A stretch of DNA of 64,000 nt, from contig CM065312.1 in assembly GCA_033032175.1 (NCBI GenBank), forward strand, positions 7,936,001 through 8,000,000, written 5' to 3'. The position numbers were made by a program, and so were the translations under genes. The notes beneath the pieces are model-generated. The model was not told the origin of the DNA and made no database searches. It saw nothing but the letters and a program-made list of their open reading frames with translations. Every line of letters begins with the position of its first letter. Position 1 is the first letter of the stretch. Origin of the DNA: Saturnia japonica (taxonomy: Eukaryota > Arthropoda > Insecta > Lepidoptera > Saturniidae). Positions 44,901 through 54,179 of the stretch are shown one piece after another.

Positions 44901-47900
44901 GCACCTCGCTCTGGTCGCCCTGTTACGAATAAAATGGATGCCATTTTTGAAAAAGTGGAGCAAGATCGGCATGTAGCGACAACTCTCGCCACAACTGACG
45001 CATCCTACATATAGCGACATTTCCGCCACAACTGACCCAACATCGCGATATAGAAATTAACCGAACAATTGAGTATGTATACAAGATCCCGACAACTACT
45101 GTTGAACAGCTGGTCTGGTCGGAGGTTCCTCCCTTCTCAATGGTTATCGCTTCACCTACCCCCACATATGGTGACCCCGACGTGATGTCAGCGCAACCTT
45201 CTTAGCAAAGCTAGGTCATCGTGACGTCATCATCGCTTCCTCAAGCTATCGAGCAGCGAGTCATACAGCCAGCCAGCATCCACGGCTACTACGGGTATCC
45301 TGACCGTCAGCATGCAGGGGACGCGCATTCCTGGTCATCACTCACATCCTTCTCAGCGACCTTGGTACAGCACACTGCACTTCGGCCGGTCAGCAAGCAG
45401 AGACGCACTTCTCTCCTGGTCGACACAGCAGCCAGCTACTACGCAGCACTGCCCCACTCCGACTCACTGGAAAATTCCACTGGCCCGGCAAGCATCACAA
45501 GAGGTATTGACGACTCAACCTGCTATCGACCTCTGGTCTCGGAGCGGAGTAATGTAGCGACATCTCTCACTACAACTGACGCATCCTACACATAGCGACA
45601 TTTCCGCTACAACTGGTACCCTACGTCGCGATATAGAAATTAACCGAACAATTGAGTATATATACGAGAACCCGACAACAACCGTTGGGCAGTTGCCCGC
45701 CATACATAACATCCATCTAGTCGAAGGATCCTCCCTTTTCTATGGCGGACGAGGAACTTTACACGCTGTTCCTCACATCCGCTAAAGGCATATCAGTAGT
45801 TACGATGTAGCTGAAGAACTGGAAATCGACTACGACACAGATATAACCCATTTGAAGAAAGCTGGCTATACCAAAAAGCTAGATATTTGGATGCCACACG
45901 AGCGCACTGAAAGAAACCTAATGAATCGTGTACTCATTTGTGATTCATTATTGAGACGTAATGAAACTGAGCCGTTTTTGAAAAGATTGATAACTGGAGA
46001 TGAAAAGTAGATCACGTACAATAAGAACGTGTGAAAAAGTTCGTGGTCTAAGGTCGGCCAGGCTTCACAGACTGTGGCTAAACATGGGCTAACTCGAAAT
46101 AAGGTGATGCTTTGTGAATGGTAGGACTGGAAAGCCATTGTTCATTATGAGCTTTTACCGCTGGGTAAAACCATCGATTCGGATCTCTGCTTCCAACAAC
46201 TGATGAGATTAAAGGAAGCAGTTGAGAGAAAGCGGCCGAAATTGATCAACAGGAAGGGTGTGGTCTTTCATCACGATAACGCTAGACCACACACATCTTT
46301 AGCCACTCAGCAAAAATTAAGAGAGTTTGGCTGGGAGGTGTTAGTGCATCCACCATATAGCCCTGACTCTGCACCTTCAGATTTTCACCTGTTTCGGTAT
46401 CTTCAGAATTCTTTAGGTTCTGTAAGGTTAACATCAAGAGAGGACTGCCAAAACTATTTGTCGCGTTTGTTTGACCAGAAGTCCCAAAGTTTCTACAGCA
46501 ACGGGATCATGTCTCTACCTATAAAATGGTAGAAAGTCATCGAACAAAACAGAATATATATACTGTAAATACTGTAACTTTGAAAAAAAATTCTTAAATT
46601 TTCATAGAAGAATGCGAAGAAACTATTTCCTCGACCTATTATTACTTAGTTTTGTGCTAGCTTTTCTGCGAACAACTTGTTGTTTTGTTCGATTTCCGAC
46701 AATATATAATATCAATTGCAATCACACAGCTTCTAAATACAGGTGGTATCTTATTGACAATGACATGGGGCGACGTAGAGACAATAGTAATTGTTATTAG
46801 AAAATAATTAATATTTTATACTTATTAGATACAAGTTCCTTCCGTCTCTTTTCTGTTTTTTTCCGACCGCATTAAGGCTTGCTATAATGGCACCCAAAAA
46901 TAGTGCTGTCATCTACATTGCAATGAGTAATGGCCTAAAGGTAAATATCATTGATAAGCAGAAGAAACAGAGTATCAGCAAATACATTTGGATGTCCTCC
47001 AACTGGTGTTCTTTGTTTCCGACGCTGACACAATTTCGATGATGCATTCTATGCATAGTATCGTAACATTTCAGCAAACAGTAACGTGTGAGCGAAATCG
47101 TATGCTTGACAAACTGAGAACAATTCTATTTTCAAAATCCACTACCTTTTTTAGGAAAAAAAAAAAACAATTTTAAATATAATAGATCCTATTTTCTATT
47201 GAATTCATCTATTATATCTATTGAACGCCATCTACTAAAAGCAATCCGAAGTGGTTATTAAATTTTACATATAAAAAAAATTTACACTTTCAGAATTGAC
47301 TTAGATAAAGGCCAAGGATTAAATGAGTTTACGTGTAATTTAATAATACTCGAAGGTATATATCATTTTACTTCTTCGAGTCCCGTATTTAAAGACGTCT
47401 TTGGAAGCGATATTCATGGTGATGGAAACGGAAAGGTCGAAGTTGGTATGTTTTGTTTTGTATAGTATAGTAAACATTCATTTGTATAATATTTTACATA
47501 TACATCGGCTACTACAAAAATTGTTAGTGAAATGAAAAATAGTTAGAATATGAATAAAGTTGATTTATAGCTTTTCAAAATAATCCCCACGAATTCCAAT
47601 GCAATTATGCATAGAGGTGAACTAGCTTTCCAAACATAAAAAAAAATTAACTATCAATTCAGCTCAGCTAAACAGCTAAGGAAATTTACGTTCTTACGTC
47701 GATTTTAGTTAATTAAATTGATTTTAATTGTTTGACGTAGTCTGTATACTTATAATCGTGTAAATTAATATGCGTGAAGAAAATTGCGTAAATTGATATT
47801 CTGGCAATTCTTTTCATTAATTTTCAATGATTTCTATAAAACCGATGTACACGTCCTATTAATAAAAAGTGGTCAACAATAAAGACAAGAAGTTTTTCCA

Positions 47901-49732
47901 ATTAATTAAAGTTACAAATGTAGAATCCTAATATCGAATGTGACCTCCTTTTGCCAAAATCAAGGCATGCGGCCACGACTCTTCCTTCTTTTTAGCTCCA
48001 TGATGTTTTTTGGAGCAGGTTGCACTAATCTTACTTATCTTTTTATAACATCCCAGATATGCTAAATTGGACTGAGGTCAGCACTTCGAGTTTACCGATT
48101 TAAATGACGAATCCCAACTTCATGCATGTAAGCTTCCACGTTACTATAACGGTGAGGGCTAACATCATCGTCCATAAAAATGGAATCTTCCTCAAGAGCT
48201 GTCAATGCCAGCTGTGCATGTGGAATTAGGAATTCCGTTATGTACCGGTGTACATTTAATATTCCATTTTCTATGAAAATTAATTCCGTACACTTCGTCG
48301 AATTAGTTGCTGCCCAAAACATAACGGAGCCTCCACCATATGGAGTGATTTCTTCGAAACCCACTTTCGCATAGTGTTCCCATGGTATTCGCAGCACTCA
48401 CCGGCGTCGGATCTCTCCAAACAAAAAGATTATAAATTCATCAGAAAACAATATTTTGTTCGAGTTCTCCAGAGTCCATGAAGCACAGTTTCGAGCAAAC
48501 TGAAGTCGAGCAACACGGTACTCATGGAGCAATTTTGGGCCCCTGGGCCAGGTGGTAACTATTGATACTGGTAGCCAAATGCCTGCTCCTGACCGTCCAC
48601 AAGCTAACTTCTACTCCTCTTACATTTTCAAGGCTATTCCTTAGGTCCAAACTTCACGCCTTACGATTCCGCAACGCCTGATTCACCAAAAAGCGGGCAT
48701 CTCGTGGTTCTGTGCATCATTTTCTTCCCGAACCTGGGCTTCTTTTGACCGAACCGGGCTTTTGATACTTGTCTTCCAAGTCCTCTGGATAGTTGAACGA
48801 CCCACACTTAGCCGCTGAGACACATAAGTTTTCAAACAACTTTCTTCGAGTAGGGCCTACAATTTTACTGACTCTTATCGCTTTATCATTTATGTCAGAA
48901 AGTGGTATTAAATCTAAAAAGAAATATTAAATTGTTTACTTTTCAGAAAATGTTCAAAAAGTTTAAAATTTTAATAATCACCAAAAAACAATTACAGCAA
49001 TTCGCGCCATTAGTAAAGCAATTTGACAAAAATAATTATTTTTCTTTTACCAATTTAACATAAACATTTAAAATTGGAACGTAAGAAAACATGGTAGGAT
49101 GCTTCAAATAACATGCCAAAACATCGCCAAATTAATAAAACATTTTTCTTGTAATATTCATTGAAGTAGAGAAAAAAATCTATAGTGCCGGTATTTTTTG
49201 CAAAAGTGTTTACTATCAAGAAAAAAGAGATGTATTTATTTTGTGACTAACAATTTTCGTAACCACCTAGGTATTTTATATTGTTTATTTTACAGAAAAA
49301 CTACACATAAAGCTTGACTTTCCTGTCAGTGTTGAGAAACGTCAAGATGAAATTTATTTGAAATACGATTACAATCATGTTGCTTACGATTATGAAATCC
49401 TGGGAAAAATCAAAGTATTTGCTGATAGCATATATATCGGTGAAAAAGAATCTAGTAAGTTCATCAAATTATCTGAACGAAATAGGTTACAATTACCAAG
49501 TAAGTACTTGGTAATATAATTTCGTGACTGAAATATATAATTTTTATAACATTTTTCAGGTAAAGATGTCCTAAAATTCATAAATGACAACTGGAAATTA
49601 ATGGTGAATTCTTTTAGTAAAGAATTCGCCGAGAAAGCGTTGAAAATCGGATTTGGTATTGCCTCTAAATTCTTTAATTTTGTTCCTGCAAAATATTACC
49701 TTACCGATGACTTGACATCGTATGTTAAATAA
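41872..49732 (+). CDS. takeout/JHBP-family secreted protein, gene C (five coding exons)
   Basis: Spliced product of 256 aa from exons 41872-41932, 43417-43642, 47294-47445, 49296-49454 and 49560-49732; all introns GT-AG and the sum a multiple of three. Residues 1-18 (MFIRTFVVACLILALSEA) form a signal peptide. C27/C34 make the C-X6-C family motif, and C90 and C110 match C93 and C113 of gene B. Exons 2 and 3 have exactly the lengths of those in gene B, and every intron phase is the same, so the two are tandem duplicates. The protein is clearly diverged from A and B: exon 5 reads S-K-D-V-L-K-F-I-N-D-N-W-K-L. It should be a secreted carrier of a hydrophobic ligand. Introns hold a mariner, a nested LTR element and a Tc1-like relic; no coding lesion is seen. 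Confidence 0.87.
41933..43416 (+). other. gene C intron 1
   Basis: Contains the second arm of the inverted pair (42612-42722) and a GC-richer stretch at 42840-43215 with an open frame of 89 codons (42844-43113) that I do not recognise. It ends in TTACCGTCAGGTAAAGTACC, a lepidopteran repeat-like tail, so it is more likely repeat than exon. Confidence 0.6.
42612..42722 (-). repeat. arm of a dispersed inverted pair (partner at 39293-39410)
   Basis: Contains GTGCCGTGAGTCGCTTCGAG at 42672, the reverse complement of the sequence at 39354. The two arms are 3.2 kb apart, on either side of the gene C promoter. Confidence 0.75.
43417..43642 (+). CDS. gene C exon 2
   Basis: Acceptor TTTTTGTTACAG at 43416; begins V-D-T-I-T-K-C with the C-X6-C pair and ends at K-F with donor GC|GTAAGT, phase 2. 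226 bp. Confidence 0.86.
44313..44375 (-). repeat. copy of the DIRS-element 3' end sequence
   Basis: The reverse complement reads CGAACTGTGGGTGTACATTA, CACCTCTGCCTAAC and CTTCGGGG, the same phrase found at 58950-59000 and 62182-62232. It is isolated here, inside gene C intron 2. Confidence 0.65.
44972..45786 (+). mobile_element. short LTR-bounded element (815 bp) nested in the mariner
   Basis: Flanked by GGCA at 44968-44971 and 45787-45790; without insert plus one GGCA the mariner frame reads straight through. Related repeats start both ends (TGTAGCGACAACTCTCGCC at 44972 and TGTAGCGACATCTCTCACT at 45553). A primer-site-like TGGTGACCCCGACGTGAT lies at 45165, just after the left repeat. The middle (about 45185-45552) has an open frame but no known Gag or Pol motif. 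It fits a terminal-repeat retrotransposon in miniature or a deletion derivative. The two repeats differ a good deal in their 3' halves. Confidence 0.75.
45553..45786 (+). repeat. right LTR of the nested short element
   Basis: 234 bp from TGTAGCGACATC to ATCCGCTAAA. It contains GAGTATATATACGAGAACC, a TATA-like core. Homologous to 18252-18455 and to about 44972-45160. Confidence 0.65.
47294..47445 (+). CDS. gene C exon 3
   Basis: Acceptor TTTACACTTTCAG at 47293; encodes I-D-L-D-K-G-Q-G-L-N-E-F-T-C to G-K-V-E-V and ends G|GTATGT, phase 1. 152 bp as in gene B. Confidence 0.86.
47930..48880 (-). pseudogene. Tc1-like transposase relic in gene C intron 3
   Basis: On the - strand the open part 48397-48092 has G-G-G-S-V-M-F-W-A, then F-I-E-N-G-I-L-N-V-H-R-Y and D-S-I-F-M-D-D-D-V-S-P-H-R, the middle of a Tc1-type transposase where F-x-Q-D-N-A-P-x-H is usual. 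Upstream, to about 48880, N-terminal pieces appear in mixed frames (K-A-R-F-G-Q-K-K-P-R-F). Inverted termini were not identified. Confidence 0.75.
49296..49454 (+). CDS. gene C exon 4
   Basis: Acceptor TTTATTTTACAG at 49295; encodes E-K-L-H-I-K-L-D-F-P-V to E-K-E-S-S with donor A|GTAAGT, phase 1. Confidence 0.86.
49560..49732 (+). CDS. gene C exon 5
   Basis: Acceptor ACATTTTTCAG at 49559; encodes S-K-D-V-L-K-F to L-T-S-Y-V-K with stop TAA at 49730-49732. F-V-P-A-K-Y-Y-L-T-D-D-L aligns with V-P-L-K-Y-L-I-A-E-D-L of gene B. Confidence 0.86.
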
Positions 49733-49765
49733 TTTTAATCATAAACCTTTCTTTATGATATTTTT

Positions 49766-49771
49766 AATAAA
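49766..49771 (+). terminator. poly(A) signal of gene C
   Basis: AATAAA 34 bp after the stop (TTTTTAATAAATTAATG). Confidence 0.65.
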
Positions 49772-51340
49772 TTAATGATAAATACATTTTCTTATAGATA
49801 ATGTGAATATTATTTACTGTATATTGGGGGTGTTTTGTTTAAGAATATATGTATTAGCCAGTACCTACAATATAACTACTTTTATTTAGTTTTATTTTAT
49901 TGCCCCGCATACCCGTCATAAAGTAGTCTCAGACTTTTTACATTTGTGGGTATATAAAGCAGAAACTACTTTTGATAGCCTCCTTTCTGATTGTTTCGAA
50001 CCATGATTTGAATTTGGGGTTCATTGAATCTAACAGTACAATACCTACACAAGTTATGTAAATTTATATAAAGTGGATTAAAAGATCTAATGAAATGATA
50101 ACAATTTCAAAGCCTATTACAACTATATTTATAAATGAACATTTAAAATACCCTCTTCCAATAAAAATGTACTGAATATGCCATACCATACCTTTATAGA
50201 AAATATTAATTTTTGTTAAATCTATAATAATATATTACGTTTTTCATTTGCACGAGACAGTGAGTTAATATAACACCTTAAATAAAACAGTAAAAATAAG
50301 ACTGCTTTAACCAGAGGACAAGGTAAGACAATTTTGATCGAAAGTAAATAAAATTTTACAAAGGAGTTTGGGATAGTAGTGAAACGAGTAAAATCATTCA
50401 ACTACCCGGTTATAAAACTAGCCTGTTTTTTACAGACGCTCTTGAATTTTATCCTAGTTAAAGCCCGGTAAGGGTTGCGATACATCTTTAAATAATTTTT
50501 GTAATTTATTTGATTTAAGTACACATTAAATACATTTATATTTATTAAGTATATAAATGTCACAACACAACATAAATAAAAATCAATGTTTTGTTTTTGT
50601 GAATTGGAATGAGTTATACAATATTATGGTCTTCCGTCTCATAAACACAAATTTTTCACTTGTACTTTGATTTGATTGATTTTGTACCATTTTCATGGGT
50701 ATTACAAATGAAAGAAAAACAGTGAATTGAATTCTTTTGAAATCAAATAGCATGTCTTTTCCTTTTGATTTATATGCCATTCAGAATTATTGTTCCTCTG
50801 TACTAAATTCAACTCAATCAAGTTAACATAGCTAAATAACATAAAAGCCAGACAATTATCCAATAGAACTCCCACGCCAAGTGTTGTACGTAATGTTACT
50901 GTGTCAGAATTTTTTTACGCAATTGCCTAAAAATGTACAAAATTTCAAGTCAATTAAATGAAAAATGCCCTAACTAAGAGAACACATAAATATTGTTTAT
51001 TATGCATAATACTGCTTAACCATTAAAAAAACGCGTACTAATCGGTAACCTCCGGTTCAGCCTCGAATCCGTTACAAATAGACTGATTTACTAAAATAAA
51101 TCACCTTCACGCATGTAACAACAACAACTGTAATAATTTATTTGGATGAACAATGCCCGAACAAGTAAAATATTAACTCATAATTATGTTCTCTCTATAA
51201 AATCACTTAGCATTTATAGAAAATAATTTGTAGCATAACTTTTTGAAGTGAAAACTTCTTTAGTAACGTTGTGATTTGAAATGCGATGAAACGAAAAAAA
51301 CGACGCTAAAAATTATGAAAGTGCTGATTTTCATAGTTAT
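49772..51340. other. AT-rich intergenic, nothing recognised
   Basis: No open frame that looks coding on either strand, and no repeat that I can name. Confidence 0.5.
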
Positions 51341-51349
51341 GATCGTCGT

Positions 51350-51435
51350 TGAATTGGCCTAACGGTGTGATGACCAGACTTGTACGCACTATTTGTATGT
51401 ACATTACGAGCGGTCGATAGTTCGAGTCCTGCTGA
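51350..51435 (+). repeat. tRNA-derived SINE head
   Basis: TTGGCCTAACGGTGTGATGA resembles box A and ATAGTTCGAGTCC resembles box B. It lacks a matching acceptor stem, so a SINE rather than a tRNA gene. Confidence 0.5.
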
Positions 51436-51934
51436 TTTTGGATTTTAAAAAAGAGATTTTAAAGCACAATTTTTTTTCCTGAAGGTTTCATTTCTACCGC
51501 GCGAGACAAATGTTTTTTTAAAATTTGTTTCATTCACTCACGACGTATGGAAAACAGCCGTTTTGGATTCACTAAACTATAACATTCCAGAAGTTTTTAA
51601 AAAGTGAATTCCCAACTTGAACCGGCACAAACAAAATGATATTTAAAACCGTTTCTCAGTCCGTGATCATTCTTATGTTCTTATGTCAAATTGTAGGGAC
51701 TGTTAAGCAGGCGACAAGGACTATCGACGGATTCACGATCACTTGTTGGCACCATTATGTAGGTATAGTGCAATCACTTAACCGTACAAATAAAACAGTT
51801 TCCAATGTTAGTTAGCTAGTTAAAAACAAAGTTTTAGTATAGTTCGTGACATTGGTTTTAATATTTCCTTGTTACTAATATGTTTTTTACAATTAAATAA
51901 ATACCTTGTAAGTATGTATGCATCCCTTGTTAGG

Positions 51935-52162
51935 GACTACATATTTATGCCCTTTGGAGTCGAAACCCTAGGTCCATGGGGACCAAGTGCACGCAGCCTC
52001 TTTAAAGAACTCGCAAGTCGACTGGTCGATACATCTCGAGACCAGAGGGCTTGCCAATACTTCGGTAAAAGAATAAGCATTGCTACACAACGAGGTAATA
52101 TAGCCAGCCTTCTTGGTACTTTTCCTTCTGGTGGTGATTTGGATGGCATCCAATATTTATAG
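51935..52162 (+). pseudogene. LINE ORF2 C-terminus, clade unresolved
   Basis: G-V-E-T-L-G-P-W-G-P-S-A, then L-V-D-T-S-R-D-Q-R-A then R-I-S-I-A-T-Q-R-G-N-I-A-S-L-L-G-T, ending at a stop. This is a conserved ending of LINE polyproteins found after the reverse transcriptase in several insects. Nothing upstream continues the frame, so it is a 5'-truncated copy. Confidence 0.6.
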
Positions 52163-52474
52163 TAATTTTACATTATTTAGATGTAACTACTAATAGTAGG
52201 AATTTTATAAATTATGTGAACCTATAATTGTTGTTACGAGAAACTCTAGACTCAATTCTGATACCGTTGGTTTATTAGACATTAAAGAAACGACAGTTTC
52301 ATCGCTTGAAAATGATGTTAGTTGATTAATAAAAATAAATACCTTAGGTACTTCATGTGAACGGATTACAAACTTTCTTTTTAATTTTGAGAATCACTAT
52401 CAACCATTGTACGTATTTTATGATCGTTTTTAATTCATTTGCAATTTCATTATTTTTTATTTCTTTGGTTGTTA

Positions 52475-52780
52475 GAAGCCAGTATGGATAGAACTTTTGT
52501 TGTTATGGCATTTAGGTTAAGGTCTGGACACATTCCATCAGGAAAATTTGGATAACTCATGAAAATAGTTGACTCTCCATTTTGTAATCAGTGTGGTAAG
52601 ATAGATGATGTCCACCATTTCTTGATGGAGTGATCCAGAAATCATAATTATAGGATAGCCTTAAACGATAAATATAAAATTAATATATGTGATGTGGGTG
52701 TATATCACAGCATTCTGGCAGAACCGACATCGGATTCTTCCAGAGTGCTGTGTGGTTCTTTTAAATTCTTTTGTTAATGT
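52475..52780 (+). pseudogene. LINE ORF2 C-terminus with a Cys/His motif
   Basis: M-D-R-T-F-V-V-M-A-F-R-L-R-S-G-H-I-P-S-G, then P-F-C-N-Q-C-G-K-I-D-D-V-H-H-F-L-M-E, the C-x2-C...H-H zinc motif seen after the reverse transcriptase in Jockey-like elements. Two stops interrupt. The RTE 3' end at 52793-53299 is inserted just after it. Confidence 0.6.
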
Positions 52781-52792
52781 ATTATCTCTTCG

Positions 52793-53299
52793 CGGAAACT
52801 GCGCGACGTCTTCTCGTCCAAAATACCTCAGTGCCTCAAGACGAAAGTCTTTGACCAGTGTGTGTTGCCAGTGATGACATACGGCACAGAGACGTGGTCG
52901 CTCACTGTGGGCCTCATAAGAAAGCTCAAGGTCGCTCAGCGAGCTATGGAGAGGGCTATGCTTGGTGTTTCTCTACGAGATTGAATCAGAAATGAGGAGA
53001 TCCGTAGACAAACTAAAATACCGACATAGCCAAAAGGATTAGCAAGTTGAAGTGGCAGTGGGCGGGGCACATAGTTCGGAGAACTGACGGCCGTTGGGGC
53101 AGAAAGGTTCTCGAGTGGAGACCACGCACCGGAAAGCGCAGCGTAGGACGGCCCCCCACTAGATGGAAAGACGCCATAATAAAGGTCGCTGGGAGCCGTT
53201 GGGTGCAGGCCGCACAAGATCGGTCGCTCTGGAGATCTATGGGGGAGGCCTATGTTCAGCAGTGGACGTCCTGCGGCTGAAATGATGATGATGATGATG
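52793..53299 (+). mobile_element. RTE-like LINE 3' end with target-site duplication
   Basis: Flanked by ATTATCTCTTCG at 52781-52792 and 53300-53311, a 12-bp duplication. It encodes the RTE C-terminus in two frames: V-F-D-Q-C-V-L-P-V-M-T-Y-G-T-E-T-W and then W-A-G-H-I-V-R-R-T-D-G-R-W then W-R-P-R-T-G-K-R-S-V-G-R-P-P-T to the stop at 53278-53280. It ends in (ATG)n rather than poly(A), as RTE elements do. At least one frameshift lies near 53020-53040. Confidence 0.88.
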
Positions 53300-53573
53300 A
53301 TTATCTCTTCGTCCTTCGAAATCTGTATACGCTTATTGATATGTATGTTTTTGTTTATAGTTCTTGTTTGTGTAAGTAGTAAGTATAAGTTATGATGGGA
53401 CTGGCATGTCCTTAGTGATAAATAGTTGCTAATCAAACAGTAGTTGGAAAGATGTAGTGAAGAAACAGTTTAATTATTTTTTTAAGTATAATGTTTGAAC
53501 TAGGATTTGCGATTATCATAGACCAGCTAACACCCAAGAATTCGTTAGCGTTAATTATAATATAAAATTTAAT

Positions 53574-53678
<105 letters not shown>

Positions 53679-54179
53679 CTGACTACTCTGTTAGCCTTAG
53701 GGGCCCTAAAGCCGCTGCGGCTTTTACAGCTTCACCGGACTTGGGGGCGAGCGCAGAGGGCACTCAGCCGCGAAAGTTTTGTGGACGACTCGCACGAGGG
53801 TGCCAAAGTGGCCGGACCTCGGCTCGGGCGGTCGTCGCGTTCGCAAATAGGTCGCGATCTATTCGAATCCCTACACCTACGATTCGAGCTAACTAAATAT
53901 ACACATAGGCACGTTCCCTTCCTCCTGGGAGGAAGGAAGGAACCGTGCGTATGTGTATTCAATAATCGGAATGTTTCTACACTAACTAGCGCTAACTAAC
54001 TAGCGTAAAAAAAGAAAAAAAAAGGTCCCTCACAGAACCTATGTACCTGTGTGGTGTGCACGTGTGTATGTTCATACGTGTGTAGTGTTGTATGTAGGTA
54101 GCTAAGTGATGCACGTACAGTGTCACTTGTATCGCGCGGGCGGTTGCCTGACCCAAGGGTTTCACACCGAGGAACGGAC

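Larger units (their letters stand above)
44725..46532 (+). pseudogene. mariner DD34D transposase, broken
   Basis: ATG at 44725 starts M-S-E-S-N-E-E; an early indel shifts the frame to that of V-A-Q-S-W-F-K-R-F-Q-S-R-N-F-D-V-K (44799-44971), the DNA-binding region. After the LTR insert it continues from 45791 to L-I-T-G-D-E-K-stop, where a Trp codon has become TAG after catalytic Asp 1. Asp 2 is in H-H-D-N-A-R-P-H-T and Asp 3 in S-P-D-S-A-P-S-D-F-H-L-F, with 34 residues between. Several further stops make it dead. Confidence 0.85.
44545..46639 (+). mobile_element. DD34D mariner in gene C intron 2, interrupted by an LTR element
   Basis: Termini TTAGGTCGGGGAAAAAGTG and, from the right, ATAGGTCGAGGAAATAGT, between TA at 44543-44544 and 46640-46641. 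The 815-bp insert at 44972-45786 sits inside the transposase. The 3' end matches 4581-4832. Confidence 0.88.

Noticed and set aside
46612..46800. 62-codon open frame after the mariner
   Set aside because: It begins inside the mariner's terminal inverted repeat and runs into intron sequence; no support as a gene.
53281..53299. Independent ATG microsatellite
   Set aside because: It lies between the RTE stop and the target-site duplication, so it is the element's own tail.
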